23,664 nt of DNA from an uncultured Eubacterium sp. Lineage in GTDB: Bacteria; Bacillota; Clostridia; Lachnospirales; Lachnospiraceae. Shown piece after piece: positions 13,974-22,840 of the stretch. The stretch spans positions 1 to 23,664 of the forward strand of contig CAJTTQ010000041.1 of the NCBI GenBank assembly GCA_910579145.1, read 5' to 3'. Position 1 is the first letter of the stretch. The number at the start of each line of letters is the position of its first letter. Made by a program: the position numbers and the translations under genes. Under the pieces are notes generated by a model. The model saw only the letters and a program-made list of their open reading frames with translations, did not search any database and had not been told where the DNA came from.

Positions 13974-15638
13974 TCACTCTAATAATATCCCGCCGCCGAT
14001 AAATTCCCTGACAATCGAATTCAGCGGCACTTCCTCTGGATTGATTCCGAGGAAGTAATCCAAAAATTTCAAAAGCCTCTGCGCCTCCGCGTACTCCTCG
14101 CTGCCGCGCGGCACTTTAAATAAAAGAGGCTCCGCGTATTGTTTCAAGGCGGAAAACTCATAGACGAGCGATGAATTGAACATCGCGTCCGCCTTCTCCT
14201 GAAAAGGAAAAATATTTTCGCTCTCCCCGCTCCGCACAGATTTCCACATGGCGATCGACGTCTGCGCCTCATGCCCTCTCGTCCTGGCGTCGCGGATGAT
14301 GCGCCGCAAAAGCCTTCCGTCCGAGGTCGGAATCCGGTTGTGTTCATCAATGTTCAGTGTCGTAAGGGCACTGATATAGATTTTAAATTTGTTCTCCGGC
14401 ATAACCCGCTCGGTCAATTTGTCATTTAACCCGTGAATACCCTCGATGATCAGCACCTCGTCCGGATCTAACTGCATCACTGGTTTGTTATACTCCCTCT
14501 CCCCCGTGATGAAGTTGTACGTGGGAAGCTGTACTTCCTCGCCGGCAAGCAGTTTTTCCAGATCCTCATTAAACTGTGCGACATCGATCGCTTCGATACA
14601 TTCATAATTATATTTTCCATCTTTTCCCTTCGGAGTATTCACACGGTTCACAAAGTAATCATCCATCGCGATCGGATGCGGTTTGAGTCCCAGCGTCTTT
14701 AACTGTGCCGACAGACGGTACGAAAACGTCGTCTTTCCAGAGGAAGACGGGCCGGCGATCGTCACGACCTTGATCTTTCCAGTCGAGGCGATGCGTTCCG
14801 CGATACCGCCGATCCTCCTCTCATGCAGCGCCTCCTGCACGAGCATCAGGTCGCGCATCCCGCCGTTGACAATGATATCATTGAGCTGTCCGACATTTTC
14901 TACCCCCAGCCGGACGCCCCATTTCGACGTCTCGGTGATCGTCTGATGCAGTTTCATACTCGGCACGAACGAAGGAAGCACGCCTGGCTCCGACGATTTC
15001 GGAACGACAAAGACAAATCCTTTATCGAACTTTTCCAGCCGGAATGCCTGGAGCATACCGGTACTGTATGGCATCGGGCCATAAAAATAATCCATGACCT
15101 TGCCGAGTTTATATATATTGACTTTGGAACTTCTGCGGTATTTCATGAGGTTGCTCTTATCATACATCTTCCTCTCGTGAAAGAGCTTGATCGCTTTTTC
15201 CACATTCATTGTTTTTTTGTCAAATACCACGTCGTCATCTACATACTTGCGCATCCGTTTTTCTACTTTGGCGAGAAGTTCATCCGTAATCTCCACGCCG
15301 CCGGACAGCGTACAGTAGTATCCGGTGTCCAGGCTGTTTTCTACGGTGATCTTCTCGAACTGGTCTTTCGGCACCTCTTTGTAAAAGGCCTTGAGCATGA
15401 TCATCGTAATGCCTCTCACATATGCTTTTTTCCCCTCTACATCCTGATACGTACAAAACCGGATCTCGCATTTCTCCGTTACGGAATTCCAAAGTTCTTT
15501 TACCACCCCGTCCACTTTGGCCACGATGGCAGGCCACCCGTCAGTCTGTTCATCGTACTGTACCGCAAGTTCCTGCAGTGTCGTCCCGGCTTCACAGGAC
15601 ATCGGCCTCCCATTGACCATTACCTTGATCTCTTCCAA
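13974..15638 (-). CDS. Nucleoside (uridine) kinase-like protein with TGS and ThrRS-like domains
   Basis: This 554-residue protein has three parts. Residues 1-65 form a TGS-like ubiquitin-fold domain (IKVMVNGRP, AGTTLQELA). Residues about 70-240 resemble the second additional domain of threonyl-tRNA synthetase (LFHERKMYDKSNLMKYR, GPMPYSTGML). Residues about 285-500 are a uridine-kinase P-loop domain with GPSSSGKTTFS (296-306) and MDDYFVNR. Such proteins are annotated as nucleoside kinase in Firmicutes and are expected to phosphorylate uridine or cytidine; the role of the synthetase-like front is unknown. The start is TTG with AGGTG six nt upstream; an ATG at codon 7 would cut into the TGS strand. 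It is the last protein gene of the dgt-dnaG-rpoD-trmK run, 9 bp after trmK, with rnpB following. Confidence 0.9.
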   Translation of the reverse strand: MEEIKVMVNGRPMSCEAGTTLQELAVQYDEQTDGWPAIVAKVDGVVKELWNSVTEKCEIRFCTYQDVEGKKAYVRGITMIMLKAFYKEVPKDQFEKITVENSLDTGYYCTLSGGVEITDELLAKVEKRMRKYVDDDVVFDKKTMNVEKAIKLFHERKMYDKSNLMKYRRSSKVNIYKLGKVMDYFYGPMPYSTGMLQAFRLEKFDKGFVFVVPKSSEPGVLPSFVPSMKLHQTITETSKWGVRLGVENVGQLNDIIVNGGMRDLMLVQEALHERRIGGIAERIASTGKIKVVTIAGPSSSGKTTFSYRLSAQLKTLGLKPHPIAMDDYFVNRVNTPKGKDGKYNYECIEAIDVAQFNEDLEKLLAGEEVQLPTYNFITGEREYNKPVMQLDPDEVLIIEGIHGLNDKLTERVMPENKFKIYISALTTLNIDEHNRIPTSDGRLLRRIIRDARTRGHEAQTSIAMWKSVRSGESENIFPFQEKADAMFNSSLVYEFSALKQYAEPLLFKVPRGSEEYAEAQRLLKFLDYFLGINPEEVPLNSIVREFIGGGILLE

Positions 15639-15647
15639 ATGTTACAC

Positions 15648-16376
15648 CTAACCTTTCTCACCTGCAGACATCTGTGCAAGGCATTTATCGATCTCGTTTA
15701 TTTTATGCCGCAGTTCTGCTCCCGGTTCGGCCTGTGCCTGTCCCGGGGCAAAATTGTTAAGGATCTCTTCGTATTTTCCCTTCTCTTTACACAAGTAACG
15801 TTTTAAAACGGGATCACGTTTTTTCACCAAATATGTACCATACCGATACTGCCATTCCTCTTCCCAGCGCTCACCTTCCCCGGTTTCCCGCCGTCTGGCA
15901 CATATCGCAAAATAATATTTTCCGTCATCGAAACATGCTTTTTCTTCCACCGGAACAAACCCCTGCCCGATCAAAAACTTTCTCACCTCAGCTAATTCAG
16001 ACTGCGGTTGTAGAATAAGAGTGTGGACATCCTGCATGACTGCTGCCCCTTCCCGGAGGATCCGAATCATAAGCGGGCCGCCCATCCCGGCGATCAAAAG
16101 CGTATCGACCTCTCCGGAACACAGTTTTTCCAGTCCGTCACTTTTCCGACACTCGATACGGGAATCCAGTCCCATCTGCCGTATATGCTTTCTCGCCCTC
16201 CGGATCGGCCCCTCGTTGACATCCATCGCGATGACCGTCTGCGCGGTCCCGTGCTCTACGAGCCAGATCGACGCATAGCCGTGGTCGCAGCCAATGTCCG
16301 CCACCCGGGCCCCATTGGGGACGAGGGATACATTCATCCGCAGCCGTTCGGACAGCTTTATTCGCTCTGATATCAT
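15648..16376 (-). CDS. trmK: tRNA (adenine22-N1)-methyltransferase TrmK
   Basis: This 242-residue protein is a Rossmann-fold SAM-dependent methyltransferase. The SAM-binding loop is VADIGCDHGYASIWLVE; MDVNEGPIRRA is the acidic ribose-binding segment; LLIAGMGGPLMIRIL and LILQPQSEL are the family motifs of TrmK (YqfN). The C-terminal 60 residues form a charged helical region typical of this family. The enzyme methylates N1 of A22 in tRNA. The ATG at 16376 shares one base with the rpoD stop (TGATG), which means translational coupling; a TTG one codon earlier is the alternative. The rpoD-trmK arrangement is widespread in Firmicutes, which strengthens the call. Confidence 0.93.
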   Translation of the reverse strand: MISERIKLSERLRMNVSLVPNGARVADIGCDHGYASIWLVEHGTAQTVIAMDVNEGPIRRARKHIRQMGLDSRIECRKSDGLEKLCSGEVDTLLIAGMGGPLMIRILREGAAVMQDVHTLILQPQSELAEVRKFLIGQGFVPVEEKACFDDGKYYFAICARRRETGEGERWEEEWQYRYGTYLVKKRDPVLKRYLCKEKGKYEEILNNFAPGQAQAEPGAELRHKINEIDKCLAQMSAGEKG

Positions 16377-17503
16377 CAATCCAGATAATCCTTCAGTTTT
16401 CTGCTGCGGCTCGGGTGGCGGAGTTTGCGCAGGGCTTTTGCTTCGATCTGACGGATCCTCTCCCTCGTCACATCAAATTCTTTTCCCACTTCTTCGAGCG
16501 TGCGCGCCCGTCCGTCGTCCAGTCCGAACCGGAGGCGCAGTACCTTTTGTTCCCGCTCGGTCAGCGTATCCAGCACTTCGCTCAATTGTTCGCGCAGAAG
16601 GGTAAAGGCCGCCGCTTCTGCCGGCACCGGCACATTGTCGTCCTGGATGAAATCACCGAGGTGGCTGTCCTCTTCCTCGCCGATCGGCGTCTCAAGCGAA
16701 ACAGGCTCCTGTGAGATCTTCTGTATCTCCCTGACGCGCTCGACCGGAAGCTGCATCTCCTTTGCGATCTCTTCTGGATACGGCTCGCGCCCCAGTTCCT
16801 GCAGAAGCTGGCGCTGCACACGGATCAGCTTGTTGATCGTCTCTACCATATGGACCGGAATACGGATCGTACGCGCCTGATCCGCGATGGCGCGGGTGAT
16901 GGCCTGACGGATCCACCAGGTCGCATACGTACTGAATTTATAGCCCTTGCGGTAATCAAATTTTTCCACGGCCTTGATCAGTCCGAGATTTCCCTCCTGG
17001 ATCAGGTCAAGGAACAGCATTCCACGCCCGACATAGCGCTTGGCGATGCTGACAACAAGTCGTAAATTCGCTTCTGCCAGTCTCTTTTTTGCATCGGAAT
17101 CGCCTTCTTCCATACGCTTTGCCAGTTCTACCTCTTCATCCGCAGAAAGGAGGGGCACTTTTCCGATCTCTTTCAGATACATCCGCACCGGATCTTCGAT
17201 GCTGACACCGTCTGTCACCGTAAATTCGATGTTTTCCAATTCTTCTTCCGTCGGCTCATCGTCAACATCCAGTATGATATCGTCATCCGCATCACTGTCC
17301 GGCACCATTGCCACAATGCCGTTCTGCTCGAGATAGTCCAAAATCTTTTCGGACTTATCACCATCCAGATCCATGTTTTTGAACAGCGTATTGATGTCGC
17401 GGAAATCCAAAACCCCGTCTTTTTTCTTTCCCAGTTCCACCAAGGCATTCAGTGATTCCATAAATTGTGCCTGCTCGTCTACCGTATCCTTATTCTGCTT
17501 CAT
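16376..17503 (-). CDS. rpoD: Primary sigma factor (sigma-70, RpoD/SigA)
   Basis: This 375-residue protein directs RNA polymerase to housekeeping promoters. Region 1.1 is short and acidic (DGVLDFRDINTLFKNM, then a DDDIILDVDDE stretch). Region 1.2 is DPVRMYLKEIGKVPLLSADE. Region 2 contains GLIKAVEKFDYRKGYKFSTY and WWIRQAITRAIADQARTIR, which recognise and melt the -10. Region 4.2 is TLEEVGKEFDVTRERIRQIE for the -35. Length fits Firmicutes SigA. The ATG at 17503 has TTGGAGG five nt upstream; a TTG four codons earlier is inside that site. It starts 14 bp after dnaG, the classic macromolecular synthesis operon pairing, and overlaps trmK by one base. The promoter hexamers proposed in this window match what this protein should recognise. 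Confidence 0.98.
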   Translation of the reverse strand: MKQNKDTVDEQAQFMESLNALVELGKKKDGVLDFRDINTLFKNMDLDGDKSEKILDYLEQNGIVAMVPDSDADDDIILDVDDEPTEEELENIEFTVTDGVSIEDPVRMYLKEIGKVPLLSADEEVELAKRMEEGDSDAKKRLAEANLRLVVSIAKRYVGRGMLFLDLIQEGNLGLIKAVEKFDYRKGYKFSTYATWWIRQAITRAIADQARTIRIPVHMVETINKLIRVQRQLLQELGREPYPEEIAKEMQLPVERVREIQKISQEPVSLETPIGEEEDSHLGDFIQDDNVPVPAEAAAFTLLREQLSEVLDTLTEREQKVLRLRFGLDDGRARTLEEVGKEFDVTRERIRQIEAKALRKLRHPSRSRKLKDYLD

Positions 17504-17517
17504 AGCTTCCTCCAATC

Positions 17518-19308
17518 TTACTTCTGAATTGTAATATGCAAATGTTCCAGTTTCTTTTTCTCCAGAATGAGATTCTGTAGTTCATTCATATCCGTAACTT
17601 CCCTGCTCCGCTTTTCCAAACTGGCTTTTTTGAGCGTCTTAACCATCTCATTCAGCGCCTTTTCCCGCTCGGCCTGCGCGCTCACCTCTTTGACCTGGCG
17701 GTTGAAGATTCCTGCCACCACCGACTGCTCTTCCTTGCTATCGAACCGGCTGATGATCGTCGCCGGCGAGATCGCCCCCGTTTCGGCCTGCTCGTAGAGC
17801 ATCGTGGCCACGGACCGGTACGGCTCGTCCGGAAAATCTTCTGGACCGACCACCTCTCTGACCGCCGGAAACAGGGAGAGGTCCTCCCCAAGCCATGTCA
17901 GAAGTATACCCTGGATCCGTGTAGTTCCATTCTCTTTCGCGGAAGTATTCCTGGAATTATTCGCAGAATAATTCCGTATGCCGCTTTCTTCTCTTCGTTT
18001 CTGATACGTCATTCCCGCCATCGCCGCTGCGTGATGGCGGACAAGCTGCCTGAAATCGTCCGTGCGCACCCCGTATTCCCGGCAGAACGCCTCAATATAA
18101 TTGTTTCGTTCAATCTCCTGCTCAAAGGCTAAACATTTTTTCGCGGCTTCATTCATAAATTTTGTTTTTTCTGCCGGATCGTCCATATCATACTGCTGCC
18201 GCAGAACGCCGATCTCGTAGAAAAAACTGTTTACCGCGCCATCGATCCGCTTTTTAAACTCCTCTGCCGACAGAGCCTTGATAAATTCATCCGGATCTTT
18301 ATACGGGCGCATATCAATGACCCGCACGGTGATCCCCGCTTCCTTTAACATCGGAATGGCCCGCAGCGCCGCTTTTACCCCGGCGCCGTCGCTGTCATAA
18401 CAGAGGTACACCGTATCGGAATACCGTTTGAGAAGGCTGCTCTGCTGGCTGGTAAACGCCGTGCCCAGCGAGGCGACCGCGTTTGTAAAACCGGCCTGAT
18501 GAAGCGCGATAACATCCATATACCCCTCACAGATAATGATGCCGTGGTCCAGTTTCCCGTGCAGGAAGTTCAGGCCGTACAGATTCCTGCTTTTATCAAA
18601 AATAAGTGTTTCTGGCGAATTCAGGTATTTCGGCTTCCCGTCGCCCATCACCCGGCCGCCGAAAGCGATCACTTTATTCGTCTTGTCCATGATCGGAAAC
18701 ATCACGCGGTTCCAGAACTTGTCACCCGCGCCATATTTTTCATGAAAAGTAAATAATCCTGTCTGGTTTAGTATAGTATCGTCAAAACCTTTCTTTTTCA
18801 TGTATTGATATAGATCATTACTGTATTTATCTGAATATCCGAGGCCGAACCGGCGGATCGTCTCCTCCGAGAGCTGTCTGTCGAGCAGATACTGCTTTGC
18901 CCCTTTTCCCCTGTCCGAGTTCAGCTTCGCGTAAAAATAATTGGCGGCGAGCTTGTGGATTTCGAGGATCCGCTCCCTCATATCCCGCTGTTTCCGCTCT
19001 TCCTCGGAACTTCCCCCCTCCGGCAGCGCCATACCCGCGCGGTCGGCGAGCTGTCCGAGCGCCTCCCTGAACGTGAGGTTTTCGTACTCCATGAGAAACG
19101 TGAACACATTCCCCCCTGCACCGCACCCGAAACAGTAATACATCTGCTTACTCCCGGAAACGGAAAAAGAGGGTGACTTTTCATTGTGAAACGGACAGAG
19201 TCCGAAAAAATTGCTGCCGCTTTTTTTTAAATTTACATAAGAGGAAATGACATCGACGATATCACTGCGCTGCCGCACTTCCTCCACAACATCTTCGCTG
19301 TAATACAT
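17518..19308 (-). CDS. dnaG: DNA primase DnaG
   Basis: This 596-residue protein makes the RNA primers for replication. Counted from a GTG two codons upstream, the zinc-binding CHC2 domain has Cys40, His43, Cys61 and Cys64 (GLCPFHNEKSPSF and YYCFGCGAGG). The catalytic core includes VIAFGGRVMGDGKPKYLNS, and the TOPRIM motifs are IICEGYMDVIAL and CYDSDGAG. The C-terminal 150 residues (from about 450) are the helicase-binding region, which is divergent as usual, preceded by a Ser/Asn/Thr-rich linker. The ATG at 19308 is preferred because GGAAGG is five nt upstream, while it is too close to the GTG. It is followed by rpoD and preceded by dgt, 57 bp away. Confidence 0.97.
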   Translation of the reverse strand: MYYSEDVVEEVRQRSDIVDVISSYVNLKKSGSNFFGLCPFHNEKSPSFSVSGSKQMYYCFGCGAGGNVFTFLMEYENLTFREALGQLADRAGMALPEGGSSEEERKQRDMRERILEIHKLAANYFYAKLNSDRGKGAKQYLLDRQLSEETIRRFGLGYSDKYSNDLYQYMKKKGFDDTILNQTGLFTFHEKYGAGDKFWNRVMFPIMDKTNKVIAFGGRVMGDGKPKYLNSPETLIFDKSRNLYGLNFLHGKLDHGIIICEGYMDVIALHQAGFTNAVASLGTAFTSQQSSLLKRYSDTVYLCYDSDGAGVKAALRAIPMLKEAGITVRVIDMRPYKDPDEFIKALSAEEFKKRIDGAVNSFFYEIGVLRQQYDMDDPAEKTKFMNEAAKKCLAFEQEIERNNYIEAFCREYGVRTDDFRQLVRHHAAAMAGMTYQKRREESGIRNYSANNSRNTSAKENGTTRIQGILLTWLGEDLSLFPAVREVVGPEDFPDEPYRSVATMLYEQAETGAISPATIISRFDSKEEQSVVAGIFNRQVKEVSAQAEREKALNEMVKTLKKASLEKRSREVTDMNELQNLILEKKKLEHLHITIQK

Positions 19309-19365
19309 GTCCACCTTCCTGTCGTTTCACTGCCTGCTGCTACGCCGCCCTGACGTATTCGTATG

Positions 19366-20376
19366 TCAATAAACCTGCCACGTTGACGGAACCATCAGAT
19401 TCTGAAACGTGGTGACGGCAAAATGATCCGTCATGCCCGCGATATAATCGCAGACGACACGCTCCACCGTTTCCCCCTTCTCCCACACCATCCTCGTATA
19501 CTCTTCCGGCAGCTGCTCCACGTGCTCCATATAATACTCAAACAGCTGGCGGATCATCCGTTCCGCCTTGCCCTCCTGTGCCTTCGCCGCCGAATTGATA
19601 TAGACGTTTTCAAACATATACTGGCGGAGTTTCCGCAGTGCTTCGCTCGTCTCCTCCGACATGATAATATCATCTTTCCCCATACTGTGGATCACGATGT
19701 CGTGGATCAGCGTATTCAGCCGTTCCCGCAGTGAATTTCCGAGAACGCTTACGCATTCCGCCGGCAGATCCTCCTCGCGGATCACCCGTCCGCGCACCGC
19801 GTCATCAATATCGGAATTGACATAGGCGATCTTGTCACAGATCTGCACGATCTTACCTTCGAGCGTCGCCGGCGATCCCGCCGTCGAGTGGTTCAATATG
19901 CCGTTTCTCACTTCTTTTGTCAGGTTCAGTCCCGCTCCGTTTTTTTCCACCTTTTCCACCACGCGCACGCTCTGCCGCTGGTGATGGAATCCATCGGAAC
20001 AGATGCGGTTCAATTCCCGCTCGCCCGCGTGTCCGAACGGCGTGTGCCCGAGGTCATGCCCGAGCGCGATCGCCTCGGTCAGATCTTCATTGAGCCGCAG
20101 CGCTTTTGCTACAGTCCTGGCGTTTTGGGACACCTCTAACGTATGTGTCAGCCTCGTCCGGTAATGGTCGCCCTCCGGGGCAAGAAATACCTGGGTCTTT
20201 CCTTTCAGCCGGCGGAACGTTTTGGAATGCAGGATCCGGTCGCGGTCCCTCTGATAGATCGTCCTCAGATCACACGGTTCCTCGTAGACGTCCCTTCCCT
20301 CCGAGCTGTCGCTGAACGCCGCATACGGACTGAATATATCGTGCTCCCGCTTTTCAAATTCCTCTCGTAACGTCAT
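19366..20376 (-). CDS. dgt: dGTP triphosphohydrolase-like HD-domain protein
   Basis: This 336-residue protein is an HD-superfamily hydrolase that splits dNTP to nucleoside and triphosphate. The metal site is complete: His78 (RTRLTHTLEV), His107-Asp108 (LGHDLGHTPFGHAGE) and Asp192 or a nearby residue in the IAYVNSDIDDAVRG segment. RTIYQRDRDRILHSKTFRRL is the typical N-terminal block. It is shorter than the Escherichia coli enzyme (about 500 residues) and matches the short Firmicutes type placed before dnaG. Nucleotide preference is not certain from sequence. The ATG has GGAAAGG nine nt upstream. As first gene of the dnaG-rpoD run, it faces the DUF4321 gene across a 188-bp gap containing promoters for both directions. 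Confidence 0.92.
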   Translation of the reverse strand: MTLREEFEKREHDIFSPYAAFSDSSEGRDVYEEPCDLRTIYQRDRDRILHSKTFRRLKGKTQVFLAPEGDHYRTRLTHTLEVSQNARTVAKALRLNEDLTEAIALGHDLGHTPFGHAGERELNRICSDGFHHQRQSVRVVEKVEKNGAGLNLTKEVRNGILNHSTAGSPATLEGKIVQICDKIAYVNSDIDDAVRGRVIREEDLPAECVSVLGNSLRERLNTLIHDIVIHSMGKDDIIMSEETSEALRKLRQYMFENVYINSAAKAQEGKAERMIRQLFEYYMEHVEQLPEEYTRMVWEKGETVERVVCDYIAGMTDHFAVTTFQNLMVPSTWQVY

Positions 20377-20400
20377 GTATGTAATCCTTTCCTCTCAAAA

Positions 20401-20428
20401 GAAATACCTCTACACTTAAACAATTCAA
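20401..20428 (-). promoter_or_regulatory. Candidate promoter of the dgt-dnaG-rpoD operon
   Basis: Minus-strand TTGAAT (20423-20428), a 16-bp spacer and TATTTC (20401-20406) lie about 25 bp ahead of the dgt start. The -10 is poor, so this is only a candidate. Confidence 0.35.
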
Positions 20429-20457
20429 CGCGAAAGAGGAATTTCCTTTTTTCTTTG

Positions 20458-20486
20458 TTGAAATTTTTACATTTTTCGTTTATTAT
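20458..20486 (+). promoter_or_regulatory. Promoter of the DUF4321 gene
   Basis: TTGAAA (20458-20463), an AT-rich 17-bp spacer and TATTAT (20481-20486) form a near-consensus sigma-70 promoter about 80 bp before the ATG at 20565. It points away from the dgt operon. Confidence 0.7.
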
Positions 20487-20564
20487 GATAAATGTTATGA
20501 CTCAGACATGCTTCATGGATTGTTTGTGGAAGTACATAAGATGTGCGCGAAAGGAGGAAACATT

Positions 20565-20822
20565 ATGGCTAGGACCGGAAAAAATACATGGTCGTTATTC
20601 CTGCTCCTTCTGGCAGGAATCGTTCTCGGAAGCTTTATCGCCCAGCTCACCAGCGGCATATCCGCCCTCTCGTGGCTCTCTTTCGGGAGAACCTTCGGAC
20701 TGGACACGCCCCTGACACTGGATCTCGGCGTCCTTATCCTGACATTTGGGCTGAAAATCAAATTTACGATCGCCAGCATCATCGGCATCGTGATCGCCGC
20801 CATCATTTACCGTCTGCTGTGA
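20565..20822 (+). CDS. DUF4321 family small membrane protein
   Basis: This 85-residue protein has two membrane segments: WSLLLLLLAG-like residues about 9-30 (FLLLLAGIVLGSFIAQL) and about 62-84 (FTIASIIGIVIAAIIYRLL). A hydrophobic loop with LDLGVLILTFGLKIKF precedes the second segment. This layout and the G-L-K-I-K-F motif match DUF4321, a Clostridia family of unknown function. The ATG is preceded by a strong AAGGAGG at 7 nt; an in-frame ATG 19 codons earlier lacks this and is rejected. Its last 16 bp overlap the 3' end of the convergent permease gene. Codon usage looks like the surrounding core genes, so it probably marks the edge of the conserved part of the window. Confidence 0.85.
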   Translation: MARTGKNTWSLFLLLLAGIVLGSFIAQLTSGISALSWLSFGRTFGLDTPLTLDLGVLILTFGLKIKFTIASIIGIVIAAIIYRLL

Positions 20823-22840
20823 TACCGTACGCTGAACCATAATACGGATATGGTCAGGATAAATGCGGCTGCCTGTTTTCCTATGCCGCTATATCCCTGC
20901 CGGAAAAAATGGGAAACATGGATCAGTTTTACCACCGCAAAACGGGAAAACATTTCCATCCCCATCAGATACAGGATCGAGGGGAGCAGCGTGAACGAAC
21001 AGATTAAAATGCCGATTTCCTGGCTGCTGCACCATCTGGCAGCCTCAGTGTACAAAAGAGAAAATACAAGAAGCCACAAAAGCCGGACCCCGTAGACGAG
21101 CATGCAGTACGTCCCGATGGAAACAGAAAATGGCAGCGGTTCCATAAAGGGCAGGCTTTCTACAGGGGCAGAAAATCCGCCCAGCGGGTAGGTCTGCCGC
21201 ACATGATAAAGTTCCATCCCGTTTGCGACCAGCCAGAACAGGACAGTCAGTGAGACGATCACCGCGTATTTTCTCTTTTGCAATCGGTTCCGCCCATACC
21301 GGGCCGTCCGCAGCACATATTCCATCCCAGACTTTCTTTCAAATGTGACGATCCCCGCTATGAGCGCCGCCAGACATAGCAACACCAAAAGCGACGCCTG
21401 CATCTCTCTCTCTTCCCCTTTCCGCCCGAGTATATATTCATACCCGCCCGGATCGACGAGCCACAATCCCTTTTCCCCGTTCTTCTCGATATGATCCATC
21501 CGTTCGTGGAGGACCCGCAGACCGGCCGCGTAATACCCGGACGCGGGATTGCCCTGTTCGATCAGCATTTCCAGCTGCTCCTCCCTCGCCTGGATCTCTT
21601 CCCGCACCTGCTCTGTCACCGGGCCCTCCCATTGTTCATAAAAATCCGCCATATACTCTCCCTCGCTCCCGAGCGTGATCTGCTGCGCGGCGGACGCCGG
21701 CTGCCACACCTCGCGTATGAGGACGGCCAGAAAAAATACGATCACGAACAGTCCCCGCTGCGGCACAAGCATTTTGTACCATTCCCAGCATCGCCCGGGC
21801 ATGCCGCACAGCGCGGCGCGCAGGCGGCGGAGCGTATATTCGATCACCCGCTCGACCAGCTGTTTCTGATAAAACGGCCGCCGCCTGACCGAAAGAACGA
21901 AACAGAGGCCGGCCATCACACCAGCCAGCAAAAAAACGGCCGCGCAGACACACGTCGTCCGTTCCAGCACAAACGGCCCCACCGTATACAAACGGTAGTC
22001 CGTGAACAAGGGGCCAAGGTCTAGCATCGTCATGATATTGATATATTTGAGCAGGCTCCACCGGCTCTGCTCCGGAATCCAGCGGAAAAAGAAATATTCC
22101 GCCGCGAATAACAGACCGCACACCGTCAAGGCGATCTTCTGGTTATGGATCAACAGCAGGAACATCCAGAACAAGAGCACGACGGCAAAAATGCCAAACG
22201 CCGAGAGCGCAGTCACAAGGAGCACAAACGTAATGCCATTGACCGGCAGCATACAGTTCTCGAGTCCCGCTACAAGCTGCACCGGCTGCCAAAGGGCGGA
22301 ATCGTTGCCCGTTTTCAGGCAGGCGATGGCGAGCAGGGGCCACCCGTACAGTACACTGACGCCCAGCGCGGCCGCCAGATACAGGCGCAGCCTGCGAAGA
22401 GCAAGTGGGAATCGTCCGCTTTTCGCAGCATAGACGAGCGGGAACAATCCGCTTTTTTCCGTCTCAAACGTAATGAACACGAGCCAGAGGCAAAAGAGCA
22501 ACGTCAGATAGTGGGGCGTGGAGGCGGCAAACCACAGACTGATGCCCTCCGCCCGGTGCGTCGTACCGCGGACGGATACGAGCCTGCCGTAATCGCGCAG
22601 CATTTTCTCATCCTCCCGCGCGTGGTCCGCGTGCTGGAAGATCGGCACATGTTCCCATCCCTCGATCCGCTCCCGTATCTCATCCTGCTTTTTGGTGAAA
22701 TCTACTTTATGTATCTCGTCTGCCTCGCGCGGAACGTAACCGCGGATCGAGTGATCATAAAACAGGCCGGTATTTACCACAAAAAACAACAGCAGCAATA
22801 TCATGCTTTTTTTATTCCATAAAATCCTTCTCGCTTCCAT
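20807..22840 (-). CDS. Duplicated ABC-2-like permease, probable orphan exporter membrane subunit
   Basis: This protein of about 677 residues has roughly 12 membrane segments in two similar halves. Each half has a first segment, a large extracytoplasmic loop (about 28-108 and 380-478) and five more segments. A repeated motif after the second segment of each half marks the duplication: FETEKSG with AAKSGR and a following R-L (residues 125-151), and FERKSG with ARYGR and L (500-520). That motif position and the topology resemble ABC-2-type permeases. No ATP-binding protein is encoded next to it in the window. The start is uncertain: ATG at 22840 or at 22846, both inside the acidic-repeat end of the upstream gene, with GAGGGTG as the likely ribosome site. 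The overlap with the upstream gene suggests coupling. Substrate is unknown. Confidence 0.6.
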   Translation of the reverse strand: MEARRILWNKKSMILLLLFFVVNTGLFYDHSIRGYVPREADEIHKVDFTKKQDEIRERIEGWEHVPIFQHADHAREDEKMLRDYGRLVSVRGTTHRAEGISLWFAASTPHYLTLLFCLWLVFITFETEKSGLFPLVYAAKSGRFPLALRRLRLYLAAALGVSVLYGWPLLAIACLKTGNDSALWQPVQLVAGLENCMLPVNGITFVLLVTALSAFGIFAVVLLFWMFLLLIHNQKIALTVCGLLFAAEYFFFRWIPEQSRWSLLKYINIMTMLDLGPLFTDYRLYTVGPFVLERTTCVCAAVFLLAGVMAGLCFVLSVRRRPFYQKQLVERVIEYTLRRLRAALCGMPGRCWEWYKMLVPQRGLFVIVFFLAVLIREVWQPASAAQQITLGSEGEYMADFYEQWEGPVTEQVREEIQAREEQLEMLIEQGNPASGYYAAGLRVLHERMDHIEKNGEKGLWLVDPGGYEYILGRKGEEREMQASLLVLLCLAALIAGIVTFERKSGMEYVLRTARYGRNRLQKRKYAVIVSLTVLFWLVANGMELYHVRQTYPLGGFSAPVESLPFMEPLPFSVSIGTYCMLVYGVRLLWLLVFSLLYTEAARWCSSQEIGILICSFTLLPSILYLMGMEMFSRFAVVKLIHVSHFFRQGYSGIGKQAAAFILTISVLWFSVRYHSRR

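Noticed and set aside
14823..15806. 327-codon open frame on the plus strand
   Set aside because: It lies antisense to the nucleoside kinase and TrmK genes, both with strong family motifs, and has His/Phe/Arg-rich composition typical of a reverse-frame shadow.
22145..22822. 225-codon plus-strand frame opposite the permease
   Set aside because: Its composition is charged and Gln/Arg-rich with no recognisable motif, and it mirrors the membrane protein codons on the other strand.
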